From NCBI RefSeq assembly GCF_946151075.1, contig NZ_OX267715.1, positions 1,403,881 to 1,467,880 on the forward strand: DNA of 64,000 nt, read 5' to 3'. The position numbers were made by a program, and so were the translations under genes. This document shows positions 35,826 through 44,798 of this stretch, piece by piece (within the stretch, counting starts at the first letter, position 1; each line of letters begins with the position of its first letter). The notes under the pieces are model-generated. The model saw only the letters and a list, made by a program, of their open reading frames with translations, did not search any database and had not been told where the DNA came from. This DNA is from Neobacillus sp. Marseille-Q6967 (GTDB taxonomy: Bacteria; Bacillota; Bacilli; Bacillales; Cytobacillaceae).

Positions 35826-36311
35826 TTACTTCCTAACAACTGGAATCCACATTTCACCATAAACTAAGCCGTTTCGCTGCCCCATCTCAACGGTTGTATT
35901 TGGCCCGCCAACATAGGCAAAATTCTTTGCTTCTGGCAAGACTTGACCAAAGGCAATACCAGTAAGCATATTACTCAACGCTTCAGCCGTCTCTGCTTCC
36001 CCTTTTACAACCAGGTATTCTCCTTTTGGAAATTGAATCACTCTGGATGCTTCTGGTAATGATGCCTCTGTCATGACGCCGGCATAATGCATCATCTTGT
36101 TATTCACCGCTTCATTCACGGCAAAAATGAAGTCATTGGTGGCAACGGCTTTTAACATGTCAAGCTTTCCATCTTGTTTGACGGCCGACCAAAAGTCTGC
36201 CTTTTCCTTGGTTATACCAGCATAGTCTGTATAGTTGCTCTTAAGCTCAGTTCCAATACCTAAAACAGTAAAGCTATCTTTTTCTTCTAGAGTATAATTC
36301 GTCATATTCAA
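35826..36311 (-). CDS. GyrI-like/effector-binding domain protein (YobU-like)
   Basis: A 161-residue protein consisting of one effector-binding domain of the AraC-E_bind/GyrI type: LEEKDSFTVLGIGTELKSNY at the start, FPKGEYLVVKGEAETAEAL in the middle and a terminal GLVYGEMWIPVV. These domains bind small hydrophobic ligands and occur alone or fused to regulators. AAAGGATGG precedes the ATG. The divergent neighbour is a WYL regulator like YobV of B. subtilis, the same pairing as yobU-yobV. Confidence 0.8.
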   Translation of the reverse strand: MNMTNYTLEEKDSFTVLGIGTELKSNYTDYAGITKEKADFWSAVKQDGKLDMLKAVATNDFIFAVNEAVNNKMMHYAGVMTEASLPEASRVIQFPKGEYLVVKGEAETAEALSNMLTGIAFGQVLPEAKNFAYVGGPNTTVEMGQRNGLVYGEMWIPVVRK

Positions 36312-36415
36312 ACCATCCTTTTTTTAAAAATTTATCAAATGATTTATCTTTTCACTTGATGAGTTTATAATAGCCTTAAATCATGTCAAAAAATGATACT
36401 GTTTAGGAGGCTCCG
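36312..36415. promoter_or_regulatory. Divergent promoter region of the YobU/YobV-like genes
   Basis: Contains short repeated stretches AAATGATTTATC and AAATCATGTCAAAAAATGATAC (inverted ATCAT/ATGAT pairs at about 36392-36415), candidate binding sites of the WYL regulator. Confidence 0.4.
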
Positions 36416-37378
36416 ATGAAAAAAGTTGAACGGATTAATATCATCATGCGCTATATCAATAACCGCGCCCATTTTACCATTTCTGAAATCATGCGGGAAT
36501 TTAACATCTCTCGTTCGACAGCTATTAGAGATATCAGAGAAATTGAAGCCATGGGGATGCCTCTTGTCGCTGAAGTGGGAAGGGATGGGGGTTATTTTGT
36601 CATGAACAACTCTGTCCTGCCCACTGTTCGCTTTACCGATAATGAGATTAAAGCTCTTTTTATTGCCTTTATGGCCACAAGAAATCAACAACTCCCTTAT
36701 CTAAAAAGTCGTCAGTCTTTAGCTGAAAAATTACTAGGTCTCATCTCAGAAAACCAGCAAGATGACCTTGTACTTTTAAATCAAATCTTGCTTTTTGAAG
36801 GGACCAACCCCCATAATCCCGACCTACTTGAACTGTCAGACTTACCCCATCCCATGTTAGAAAAACTCATCCAAATCCTTCTTTTGGATCGCTATTTATT
36901 GATTACCATCCAAGAAGAGAAGGTAATAAAGTCTTATCCAATTTATCTCTTGCACCTTTATAATGAAAAAGGCATTTGGATGATAGAAGGCTTTGACTTA
37001 GAGGATGAAAAGAGGAGGATATTTCCAGTTGATAGTCTAACTAATGTCAAATCATACCCTACGAAAAAAAGATTAAGTAAGAAAAAGATTTTAGAAAAAC
37101 TAAGTAAGCAGGAAGAAGTAATCAACCTTGTCCTTGAACTTGGTCCAAAGGCGATTGCCCAGTTCAAAAAATACCATCCTTTAAGAGTTTCAATTTCCTA
37201 TACGAATCCTTACCAAACCACAGCCATTCTAAAGACTTTTATAAATGTTAATATGCCCGAAGAATTGACCGAAATAACAAATTGGCTACTTTTCCTAGGT
37301 GGGGATATCAAGTTCAGGGAAGTGCCGAAAGAAATCTTAGAAGGTTTACAGGAGAGATTATGTTTATACTGCCAATAA
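36416..37378 (+). CDS. HTH/WYL-domain transcriptional regulator (YobV-like)
   Basis: A 320-residue regulator. The N-terminal DeoR-type helix-turn-helix (HFTISEIMREFNISRSTAIRDIREIE and wing VGRDGGYFV) is followed by a WYL-type sensor domain with YLLHLYNEKGIWMIEGFDLED and a C-terminal WCX-like extension ending LQERLCLYCQ. AGGAGG lies six bases before the ATG. It is divergent from the YobU-like operon, which it most likely controls. Confidence 0.88.
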   Translation: MKKVERINIIMRYINNRAHFTISEIMREFNISRSTAIRDIREIEAMGMPLVAEVGRDGGYFVMNNSVLPTVRFTDNEIKALFIAFMATRNQQLPYLKSRQSLAEKLLGLISENQQDDLVLLNQILLFEGTNPHNPDLLELSDLPHPMLEKLIQILLLDRYLLITIQEEKVIKSYPIYLLHLYNEKGIWMIEGFDLEDEKRRIFPVDSLTNVKSYPTKKRLSKKKILEKLSKQEEVINLVLELGPKAIAQFKKYHPLRVSISYTNPYQTTAILKTFINVNMPEELTEITNWLLFLGGDIKFREVPKEILEGLQERLCLYCQ

Positions 37379-37589
37379 GCAGTGGCCAGTTACCAGTTAT
37401 CCCCTATTTTACGAGCACCTAGACTTAACTTTTTTACTTGCTGCCGCTGCTTCTTGAAGGCCTTCGCGCTATTTACCTTTCACGTTCTATATCCGCTTGC
37501 TCCCACTGATTTAAATGCTCTTCTATACAATTAAACCGTCCCCGATCTGTCTGCAATTCTTCTATTAACTGTATATTTTGGGTAGTACC
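37379..37589 (-). other. Gene remnant in a 430-base gap
   Basis: On the minus strand a frame of about 35 codons (about 37470-37585; LIEELQTDRGRF and IEEHLNQWEQADIERER) looks like coding sequence but has no start, ends early and begins at a THR repeat. I cannot name the family. The rest of the gap holds the THR fragment at 37590. Confidence 0.35.
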
Positions 37590-37668
37590 AGCGAAACAGC
37601 ACCCTTTACTTTAAGTACAATCTTTTACAATATGAATAGAAGCTGCCAATATGACAGCTCCGTTCCGT
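37590..37668 (+). repeat. THR interspersed repeat, right module plus hairpin
   Basis: GCACCCTTTACTTTAAGTACAATC..TTACAAT, followed unusually by the hairpin GAAGCTGCC..GACAGCTCC. Confidence 0.6.
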
Positions 37669-37808
37669 TCTTTAATTCTGGTATCTGATGGTTGAATAAA
37701 AGTGGGCTTATATGTGATTTTTTAATCTCTTTTCCATCGGTTCTGACTTAATTTATATGTAGCCTGAATATCTCCTACCTTAATTAATAATCCACCTTTC
37801 AAAAAAAG

Positions 37809-38805
<997 letters not shown>

Positions 38806-38830
38806 AATTAACTCCTTAGTACATATTTTT

Positions 38831-38894
38831 GTTGCAAATGCAATAAAAAATGGTATAGATTAAATTTAACCTAACTTTGTTGCATTTGCAACAA
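38831..38894. promoter_or_regulatory. Paired MarR operator palindromes
   Basis: GTTGCAAATGCAAT (38831-38844) and TTGTTGCATTTGCAACAA (38877-38894) in the divergent promoter between marR and the YczE-type fragment. The second is a perfect palindrome around TTGCA-TT-TGCAA type arms. Confidence 0.7.
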
Positions 38895-38921
38895 AAAATA
38901 TTGATAAAGAGGTCGAGTAAA

Positions 38922-39038
38922 GTGAAATTTGTTTTTTATGTATTTGAAATTTTAATAGTAACCGTTGGTATTTCTTTCACTATACAATCAGACCTTGGAA
39001 CTTCACCTTTTGATGCACTAAAGAAAGGGCTGCCTTAG
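38922..39038 (+). pseudogene. YczE-family gene truncated by a THR repeat
   Basis: A GTG start after AGAGGTCGAG opens a frame matching the first 33 residues of YczE/YitT-type membrane proteins (YVFEILIVTVGISFTIQS then DLGTSPFDAL). The next codons, KKGLP and the TAG stop, come from the THR repeat that begins here. No continuation is found beyond the repeat. The promoter side, shared with the MarR operators, is intact. Confidence 0.8.
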
Positions 39039-39065
39039 CAACCCGTTGTTAAGCTCTTGGAACTT
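39019..39065 (+). repeat. THR interspersed repeat, central part, at a gene break
   Basis: AAGAAAGGGCTGCCTTAGC then AACCCGTTGTTAAGCTCTTGG. The left module is missing; the repeat starts inside the YczE-type frame. Confidence 0.65.
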
Positions 39066-39261
39066 ATTCATAATGGCACATTTCTATTGCAGAATGAGAA
39101 CAATGTCATTAATCTTTAAACCTTTAACATGTATAACCCCGTCCTAAAATTAGGACAGGGTTAACATACAGTTATTTAATTGTTGATAAAAACACTTCAC
39201 CCAACTTAATACATACCAATAAAGTCGTTTAGAAATAGGATTCATCTATTTCTACATAAAG

Positions 39262-39645
39262 TTACTGCTGCACTATCTGAATTAGGTTGCCGCATGTATC
39301 ATCGAAGACAGCTATTGTGACTTCGCCCATTTTTGTCGGCTCCATAGTAAACTTCACGCCGTTTTCCAATAATCGTTTGTACTCTTTTTGAATATCTGCA
39401 ACGCCAAACATTGTTGCTGGGATGCCTTCGGCAAATATCTTCTTTTGATACTCCTTTGCGGCAGGATGTTCATTCGGTTCGAGTAAAAGCTCGGTACCGT
39501 CATGATCATCGGGAGAAACAAGCGTAATCCACCTAAATTTCCCCATGGGAACGTCATGCTTTTTTACAAATCCCAGCTTTTCTGAATAAAATTCCAGTGC
39601 CATGTCTTGGTCTTCTACGAATAAACTGGTAACAATGATATTCAT
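39262..39645 (-). CDS. VOC family protein
   Basis: A 127-residue vicinal-oxygen-chelate protein: IIVTSLFVEDQDMALEFYSEKLGF, LVSPDDHDGTELLLEPN, IPATMFGVADIQKEYKRL and FDDTCGNLIQIVQQ. The first metal histidine of classical glyoxalases is replaced in the opening strand (TSLFV), so this may be a binding or non-canonical member. It lies 100 bases downstream of an ArsR gene on the same strand, a pairing often seen for VOC proteins. AGGAGG-like sequence precedes the ATG. Confidence 0.87.
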   Translation of the reverse strand: MNIIVTSLFVEDQDMALEFYSEKLGFVKKHDVPMGKFRWITLVSPDDHDGTELLLEPNEHPAAKEYQKKIFAEGIPATMFGVADIQKEYKRLLENGVKFTMEPTKMGEVTIAVFDDTCGNLIQIVQQ

Positions 39646-39744
39646 AATGTTTTACCTCCTTTGATATTTACCACGTTGGTGCTCTGCAAACAATCTGGCT
39701 CCAAGCAGAAAAACCCCTACATTCGTCAGAAGTTTTTAAATAAA

Positions 39745-40023
39745 TTACTCTATCCATCCTTTTAGCAAATTTTTAAGTGGTTCGTTGTTGAATATAAGTA
39801 CTCGATATTTTCCCTTTCGTTTTGATTTTACCAGCCCTGCATCTTCCAATACAGAAAGATGTTTAGCTATCGCCTGTCGCGAAATGGAAAGGTCGTGCTT
39901 CATAATGAGACGTACCGTAAGTTCATACAACGTCAGCTCATTGCGTTCGGATAGTTCGTCTAATATAAGCCGCCGAGTCGAGTCGCCAAGTGCTTTGAAT
40001 ATAGCGTCTTTGTCCCAATTCAT
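39745..40023 (-). CDS. ArsR family transcriptional regulator, probably leaderless mRNA
   Basis: A 92-residue winged-helix repressor: DAIFKALGDSTRRLILDELS, SISRQAIAKHLSVLEDAGLV and KSKRKGKYRVLIFNNEPL, without metal-binding cysteines. The frame is open to 40173, but the family start MNWDKDAIFKALGD is at 40023. No ribosome binding site precedes that ATG; a promoter ends six bases before it (TATACT at 40030-40035), so the transcript likely begins at or near the start codon. It is upstream of the VOC gene and probably regulates it and a lost divergent gene. Confidence 0.87.
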   Translation of the reverse strand: MNWDKDAIFKALGDSTRRLILDELSERNELTLYELTVRLIMKHDLSISRQAIAKHLSVLEDAGLVKSKRKGKYRVLIFNNEPLKNLLKGWIE

Positions 40024-40029
40024 ATATCG

Positions 40030-40081
40030 AGTATAAGCAACTATACGGTTGCTTGTCAAGCATAAGCAACCGTATGGTTGC
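40030..40081 (-). promoter_or_regulatory. ArsR promoter with two palindromic operators
   Basis: Leftward TTGACA (40054-40059), 18 bases, TATACT (40030-40035). Palindromic sites GCAACTATACGGTTGC (40037-40052) and GCAACCGTATGGTTGC (40066-40081) are 29 bases apart, the first lying inside the spacer. Confidence 0.8.
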
Positions 40082-40099
40082 GTGATAAAGGAGTCGTAC

Positions 40100-40177
40100 A
40101 TGCAAAAATTAAAGTCACATAATAGTAATTTGAACCATAATAGAAATAAATTTTTAACAATTTTCTTATTCAACTAA
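40100..40177 (+). pseudogene. Start of a gene divergent from arsR, truncated by a THR repeat
   Basis: AAAGGAGTCGTAC leads into an ATG and 25 codons (NHNRNKFLTIFLF near the end, the beginning of a hydrophobic segment) that run straight into the THR repeat, whose TTCAACTAA supplies the stop. The shared operators suggest it was the regulated partner of the ArsR gene. Its identity cannot be told from so short a stub. Confidence 0.5.
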
Positions 40178-40213
40178 TGCACCCGTTAGTTTAAGTGAAA
40201 GGTTTCACAATCT
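40165..40213 (+). repeat. THR interspersed repeat, right module
   Basis: TTCAACTAATGCACCCGTTAGTTT then AAGTGAAAGGTTTCACAATC: a textbook right module with no left or central part. A further decayed CCCGTTAACTTTAATTGAATAA lies at 40243-40264. Confidence 0.85.
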
Positions 40214-40575
40214 ATCATAAATACATAGGTATCAGGATTAACCCGTTAACTTTAATTGAATAACCTCGCTATTAATTTCTTCTGGATAAAAGTTCTGTCT
40301 CTTAGCCACTAAGAAAAACACACCTCTATAAAAACAGTATCATAATTAATACAACATTTTACGTGAAAGACGTGATATTTTCCATACAAGTACAGCTTGA
40401 AATTTATCCTTCTCAACATCCGATATCGATGTTTTCTTTTGCTTTCATCTTTTTGTGTATATGTCCCCCTGTATTGTACTTTAAAACATTACCGTACATA
40501 AAATAAATCATTTTCGGTAGAAAGAAATTAAGGTTCATGGTAAAATCAAATTAGGAAAATAAAGGCAATGTAACC
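40214..40575. other. Long gap upstream of the nucleotidyltransferase gene
   Basis: No gene is recognised. The region presumably contains the promoter and leader of the gene at 40646; a hairpin with GATATCGATGTT arms (40421-40436) is visible. Confidence 0.35.
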
Positions 40576-40577
40576 TT

Positions 40578-40616
40578 TGGGTTCAACCTCGCTGAAAAGT
40601 AGGTTGGACCCTTTTT
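40578..40616 (+). promoter_or_regulatory. Terminator-like attenuator hairpin in a leader
   Basis: Stem GGGTTCAACCT/AGGTTGGACCC (one mismatch) followed by TTTTT lies 30 bases before the start codon of the nucleotidyltransferase gene, oriented to stop transcription entering it. No upstream gene on this strand needs a terminator here. Confidence 0.65.
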
Positions 40617-40645
40617 GCATTCTTAAACCTAAAGGAGGACTTTTA

Positions 40646-41422
40646 ATGTTGAGAACAGAAATGCTGTTGCATCGGCTGGACGAGATCGGCAAATCGCTCG
40701 AAAGAAAAGGGGGTGCACTATTATTGTTAGGTGTCGGTTCCGTTGGAATCGAGACTGCTCGGCTGGACGATTATTCAGATTTGGATTTCTTTGTCATTGT
40801 AAGACATGACCAGAAAAGCAGATATATCGACCATTTGGATTGGCTAGAAGAAGTTCACCCTTTAGCTTATTCTTTTAAGAATTCGGAAATTGGCTATAAA
40901 ATTCTGTTCGAGGACGGCATTTTTGGTGAATATGCGGTATTTGAGGAATCGGAGCTGATTAATAGTTCTTATACGGAAGGGAGAGTCGTTTGGAAAGATC
41001 CCTCCTACAACAATACGGGAATTTCAAAACCTTCCAACCCGATACCTAGCCCCAAAAAAGACTCCTTAGACCATCCTTTGAACGAAGCTTTAACTAATCT
41101 CTATGTGGGACTCGGCCGCTTTGCCAGGGGAGAGCGCCTATCAGCGACGAGGTTCGTACAAGGTTATGCTGTGGACAGGATTTTATCCGTACTTCATTTG
41201 ATGGAGCAAGAGGTGGATTACTTTCCCGATCCTTTCGGAAACGAGAGGCGCCTGGAAAAAAGATACCCTCGTTTCGCGGAAATGATTGCAGACATGATAC
41301 AGGGATATGATCATGTACCTGAATCTGCACTTCGTATTTTAAGCTTCATAGAAGAAGTGTATCCCGTTAATCGAAAACTAAGCGATGAAATACGACGTTT
41401 AGCCAAAATATCCTGCCGTTAA
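40646..41422 (+). CDS. Nucleotidyltransferase-domain protein (resistance-enzyme-like)
   Basis: A 258-residue protein with an N-terminal nucleotidyltransferase fold: LLLGVGSVGIETARLDDYSDLDFFVIV carries the GS-x(n)-DxD pattern that binds NTP and metal, and the C-terminal helical region includes LYVGLGRFARGERLSATRFVQGY. Lincosamide and aminoglycoside nucleotidyltransferases share this plan, but I cannot assign a drug. AAAGGAGGAC precedes the ATG. The attenuator-like hairpin in its leader would fit antibiotic-inducible expression. Confidence 0.75.
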   Translation: MLRTEMLLHRLDEIGKSLERKGGALLLLGVGSVGIETARLDDYSDLDFFVIVRHDQKSRYIDHLDWLEEVHPLAYSFKNSEIGYKILFEDGIFGEYAVFEESELINSSYTEGRVVWKDPSYNNTGISKPSNPIPSPKKDSLDHPLNEALTNLYVGLGRFARGERLSATRFVQGYAVDRILSVLHLMEQEVDYFPDPFGNERRLEKRYPRFAEMIADMIQGYDHVPESALRILSFIEEVYPVNRKLSDEIRRLAKISCR

Positions 41423-41532
41423 CAAAGGAGTTGAATCTTATCATATAAAAATAGCTATCTATTGTCCCATTTCTGCCATTACTTGTTTTGCATAAGCAGA
41501 ATAGATCAAAAATAGAGTTAACCTCTCAAAAA

Positions 41533-41564
41533 AAGCCAAATTTCTCTATCAGGAAATTTGGCTT
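41533..41564 (+). terminator. Terminator hairpin
   Basis: Perfect 12-bp stem AAGCCAAATTTC/GAAATTTGGCTT with an 8-base loop, about 110 bases past the nucleotidyltransferase stop. The 639-base gap to the cold-shock gene otherwise holds a THR repeat and the cold-shock leader. Confidence 0.7.
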
Positions 41565-41735
41565 ATTAGTTATATCTCACCAAAGTCCGTTAAACAAATT
41601 GCTGACTAGGCTGTTTACAAAAAAACTCACCACGTTGTACTGGACTTCCATTGTTAGTTTTGTATCTAATAATGAAGGTCCGGTGCATTAAGGAATGCTC
41701 TCTAATACATTCTTCACCCTCTGAAGTATTTCCTC

Positions 41736-41815
41736 TAATTAAACTAAACTGACCTTTACTTGAATAAGAAAAAGGCTTTGCTCCTTACTAGTAAAGCACC
41801 TAGTTAGTTCAACAA
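41736..41815 (+). repeat. THR interspersed repeat, diverged
   Basis: Left AAACTAAACTGACCTTTACTTG then AATAAGAAAAAGG, central GCTTTGCTCC..GTAAAGC and right GCACCTAGTTAGTTCAAC. Confidence 0.65.
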
Positions 41816-41939
41816 AGATAACTCAATTAGAATGATCATTAGTTCTTTGTTTATATTGCATGATTGCTCTTCTTCTTTGCGGATTTTTACTATTTTAGTT
41901 AAATTCCAATAATTTGCAGTTTTTTCCGTTTCCTGATAT

Positions 41940-42061
41940 GATAAAGAAGAAATATTTTTGTTCGGTGTAAAGGATAGTATGAATATCGACTTTTCGTCTT
42001 GATGATGCTTTGGGCAAGGATAGTAATACAATGTGTGGTAACGCACTAGGAAGCAACAAAA
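41940..42061 (+). promoter_or_regulatory. Probable long 5' leader of the cold-shock gene
   Basis: About 120 bases without a gene precede the csp start and include short stems such as GTGTGGTAACGCAC (42032-42045). Long structured leaders that change fold with temperature are characteristic of csp genes; the exact start of transcription is not visible. Confidence 0.45.
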
Positions 42062-42265
42062 ATGGAACAAGGTACAGTTAAATGGTTTAATTCAGAAAAA
42101 GGTTTTGGCTTTATCGAACGTGAAAATGGAGACGATGTATTCGTACACTTCTCTGCAATCCAAAGTGACGGCTTCAAATCTTTAGACGAAGGTCAAAAAG
42201 TAACGTTTGACGTTGAGCAAGGTGCTCGTGGAGCTCAAGCTGCTAACGTTCAAAAAGCTGCTTAA
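42062..42265 (+). CDS. Cold-shock protein (CspA/CspB family)
   Basis: A 67-residue cold-shock domain protein: [18 protein letters not shown] with the RNP1 motif KGFGFI, and DVFVHFSAI with the RNP2 motif VFVHF. These proteins bind single-stranded RNA and DNA, act as RNA chaperones and are among the most abundant proteins after a temperature drop. AGGAAG precedes the ATG after a long leader, and a strong terminator follows. Confidence 0.96.
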   Translation: MEQGTVKWFNSEKGFGFIERENGDDVFVHFSAIQSDGFKSLDEGQKVTFDVEQGARGAQAANVQKAA

Positions 42266-42282
42266 TCTTAAATCGTTTATAC

Positions 42283-42316
42283 AAACAGGCTCTTTATATA
42301 GGGCCTGTTTTTTTAT
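42283..42316 (+). terminator. Terminator of the cold-shock gene
   Basis: Stem AAACAGGCTC/GGGCCTGTTT with T-tract TTTTTTT, 18 bases past the stop. Confidence 0.85.
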
Positions 42317-42342
42317 GTTCTCTGTATAATAATCAATAAAAA

Positions 42343-42369
42343 AACCCTACTCAACGTTCGAGTAGGGTT
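42343..42369. terminator. Second, bidirectional terminator-like hairpin
   Basis: Perfect 10-bp stem AACCCTACTC/GAGTAGGGTT with a 7-base loop, preceded by an A-tract; it backs up the csp terminator or stops leftward transcripts. Confidence 0.6.
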
Positions 42370-42512
42370 AGTAAAATAAGAATTGTAGCAAATTTTAAAG
42401 TTACCGGGTTTCAAATAACTTATAAAAGGAACAGTAAGGTAAGTGGGGAATATGAGTTTGAATAAATAATCATATAGTACACATCCTATTGCTGTTTAGG
42501 AGGTGAAACTTG

Positions 42513-42695
42513 ATGGCTAATAACAATAATAAAAATTTACAAAGTGGGAAAAGTGTATTAGAGAGTATTCAGAACGCAGATCAACCTGCTTTTGAACGTG
42601 TGCAACATAATGCAGAGAGATCTAAGAATGTTGAAATGAATTCTGCTGATGCAAATGTAACAGGAGTTACAAACCCGAATCGTGCCAATCAGTAA
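42513..42695 (+). CDS. Small hydrophilic Asn-rich protein
   Basis: A 60-residue, highly soluble protein rich in Asn, Gln and Ala (MANNNNKNLQSGKSVLES at the start, ending GVTNPNRANQ). AGGAGGTGA before the ATG at 42513 and an own terminator 20 bases after the stop show a real, strongly translated single-gene unit. Composition recalls small spore proteins of Bacillus, but no conserved SASP motif is visible, so this is a guess. Confidence 0.75.
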   Translation: MANNNNKNLQSGKSVLESIQNADQPAFERVQHNAERSKNVEMNSADANVTGVTNPNRANQ

Positions 42696-42716
42696 AAACG
42701 TTCTCAATAGTTTAGT

Positions 42717-42741
42717 AAAAGCCTACTAACCTAGGCTTTTA
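42717..42741 (+). terminator. Terminator of the small Asn-rich protein gene
   Basis: Stem AAAAGCCT/AGGCTTTT with an 8-base loop and trailing TATTTTTTT. Confidence 0.85.
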
Positions 42742-42748
42742 TTTTTTT

Positions 42749-43142
42749 GATATAAACATCGTCTGTAGTAATAAACAATTTCACCAAGGAAGAAAACCAC
42801 CTTTTTTAGATCAACTCGTTGAAAAAACCATCCCCATCAAGCTTCTGCTCACTAGCATCTTTAAAATGAATGGCTATCCTTCATAATAGGTTCGGGGTAG
42901 TATTTTTACTCAAAAATCCCTCCTTTCCATCTTACATGAAGTTGGCAGGTGTAGGGCTTCTGCCAGGCCGAATATACCCAAAGTAAAGGGATAAATATCG
43001 TAACCTTAAAATATTTCCAAATTTTAGGATGGTATAGAAGATAAAAAAGCTAACTTATGTATAAACAAGCTTACTATCAAACCTATATAAACCTGATAAT
43101 CAGGTTATTGCAGCTGCAATCATCGATATTTTTGAAAAAATT
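42749..43142. other. Gap of about 390 bases, possibly decayed coding sequence
   Basis: Short blocks look protein-like on the plus strand just before the repeat (PDNQVIAAAIIDIFEK, about 43089-43138), but stops break every frame and no family is recognised. The block ends exactly where the THR repeat at 43143 begins. Confidence 0.3.
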
Positions 43143-43250
43143 ATTAAATTAACCTGCACCGTTAGCTGAACAAGCAAAAAGACCGCCGCAGCGGTCTCAC
43201 TTTAACTATTGCACCCTAGATAGTTTAAGTATAAAGTCTCACAATCTTTA
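43143..43250 (+). repeat. THR interspersed repeat, complete reference copy
   Basis: Left hairpin TAACCTGCACCGTTA (43150-43164 region), AAGCAAAAA, perfect central hairpin GACCGCCGCAGCGGTC (43181-43196), right TTGCACCCTAGATAGTTTAA and TCTCACAATCTTTA. On the minus strand the central hairpin plus TTTTT is a good terminator. Confidence 0.9.
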
Positions 43251-43401
43251 CTGATTCTCGATAAATAAAAAGCGATACTGTCATTTTTGAAGCACCGAAC
43301 CAAAAGCCCCTCTGACTGTACAGGAGGAATTAACGTAATATTATAATAGGAAAGTAAACTGTAAGTTCTTTTATTAAACTTCCCCAAAATTGTGAACAAG
43401 T

Positions 43402-43752
43402 TTAAGCGAAGGTTATGTTCTTAATAATCAATACAATAGATAGTATTAAACAGATCGTCGCAGGAATAATCATTACAATTGATTGATGGGCTCGAAAAAT
43501 ATGAGAATGTATGGCTCCTAACATGAGGAGTACAAATAATACACTTGATCCAACAGTTAAGTAGCTAATCCAGATACCACTAATCATACCTATTGCTCCA
43601 ATAATTTCAATCAATCCAATTACAGACATGAACCATAATGGATATTGATAATGCCGCCAATGTTCAACCTGAAACGGCATACGTAAAAGTTTTATAAATC
43701 CTCCTACTAAAATAAATAATGCTAAAATTACTTGCATGACAATAGTTATCAT
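43402..43752 (-). CDS. DoxX-like family membrane protein
   Basis: A 116-residue protein with four membrane segments (MITIVMQVILALFILVGGF, WFMSVIGLIEIIGAIGMISG, SSVLFVLLMLGAI and IIPATICLILSIVLII), the layout of DoxX_2 proteins. The KLLRMPFQVEHWRHYQYP loop after the first segment is typical. AGGAG lies before the ATG. DoxX-like proteins are linked to redox stress or quinone chemistry, without a defined reaction here. Confidence 0.8.
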   Translation of the reverse strand: MITIVMQVILALFILVGGFIKLLRMPFQVEHWRHYQYPLWFMSVIGLIEIIGAIGMISGIWISYLTVGSSVLFVLLMLGAIHSHIFRAHQSIVMIIPATICLILSIVLIIKNITFA

Positions 43753-43864
43753 CTATCCTCACTCCTATTATTGATCTTATTTAGGGGTATTCTCATCCAA
43801 CGATTATATGGATATATATTCCATACAATGTTCTATCATTAATAGAATCATTATGAAGTTAATA

Positions 43865-43945
43865 TTTCAACTAACCTGCCCCGTTAGTGGAACAAGAAAA
43901 AAGCTGCCTCATGACAGCTCCGCACTCCATTTGCTTAACAAGAAT
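43865..43945 (+). repeat. THR interspersed repeat, left and central modules
   Basis: TTCAACTAACCTGCCCCGTTAG, AACAAGAAAAAA and central hairpin AGCTGCCTCATGACAGCT; the right module is decayed. Confidence 0.85.
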
Positions 43946-43971
43946 AGATAATTTACCATTCCTACAATCTT

Positions 43972-44538
43972 TTATTCTCGTTGTCCTTGGAAAATTGGTC
44001 TTTCAATTAGTGATGTTAAAGGTTTTACCTTGAACAAAAAATAATGTGTACATAACGCTATTATTATCCCATTTAATATCCCTGAAACTACATCAAATGG
44101 ATAGTGTACCCCTACCCATATTCTTGAAAACGCTACTCCTAGTGCAAGAAAAAACCATAAATGCTTATAACGATATGATGATAACCACAATGTAAAAGCA
44201 ATTACTATTGCAGATGTAGTATGGTCACTTGGAAAAGAAGAATTTGCAGAATGCTCTATGAGTTGAATAATCTCATGTGATACAAACGGTCTCTCCCTAT
44301 AAAAGAATAGCTCAATAAGTCTGTTTATCGAATAAGCAAAGGTAAATGCAAACATAGCCTGAAAAGCTATAACACGAAAATTGTTTTTGTTTAATAGCCA
44401 CAACATCAAAATCAATAAAATAAAAGCATATTGAACATATTCGGCAAATAAAATCATGATTGTATCTAATAATGGATAATGTTGGACTTTACTATTAATC
44501 AAATTAAACCATTCATAATCTATATCTATAAAATTCAT
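43972..44538 (-). CDS. PAP2 family phosphatase, BcrC-like
   Basis: A 188-residue membrane phosphatase with about five to six hydrophobic segments and the three PAP2 motifs: FFYRERPF, SSFPSDHTTS and SRIWVGVHYPFD (catalytic histidine and aspartate). The overall layout matches BcrC-type undecaprenyl-diphosphate phosphatases, which recycle the cell-wall lipid carrier and give resistance to bacitracin. AGAGGGGAC precedes the ATG. It stands alone without a BceAB or sigma-factor gene nearby. Confidence 0.87.
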   Translation of the reverse strand: MNFIDIDYEWFNLINSKVQHYPLLDTIMILFAEYVQYAFILLILMLWLLNKNNFRVIAFQAMFAFTFAYSINRLIELFFYRERPFVSHEIIQLIEHSANSSFPSDHTTSAIVIAFTLWLSSYRYKHLWFFLALGVAFSRIWVGVHYPFDVVSGILNGIIIALCTHYFLFKVKPLTSLIERPIFQGQRE

Positions 44539-44618
44539 TAAACAGTCCCCTCTAATGCTTTACCTTTTTCCTCTACCTCTTTAAGATTATAACAAAATAC
44601 TATAAATTACCAATATTT

Positions 44619-44655
44619 TATTGAACTAACCTGCCCCTTTAGTTCAATAAGAATG
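44619..44655 (+). repeat. THR interspersed repeat, left module
   Basis: TTGAACTAACCTGCCCCTTTAG and TTCAATAAGAATGAC only. A possible decayed hydrophobic reading frame (minus strand, VTITILTAATTVIMVVIPSL) ends at this copy. Confidence 0.75.
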
Positions 44656-44798
44656 ACTGGAACATTAACTCCAGCGCCAGTAATTACAACAATAAGAGAT
44701 GGTATTACAACCATTATTACAGTCGTAGCTGCTGTTAGAATTGTGATTGTAACCATCCGCTTTTTATGCTTATTACTTTATATCCTCAAAAAAAAAAA

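Noticed and set aside
42749..43142. Remnant of a transposase or enzyme gene
   Set aside because: Only one short protein-like block could be read, with stops in all frames; not enough to name a family.
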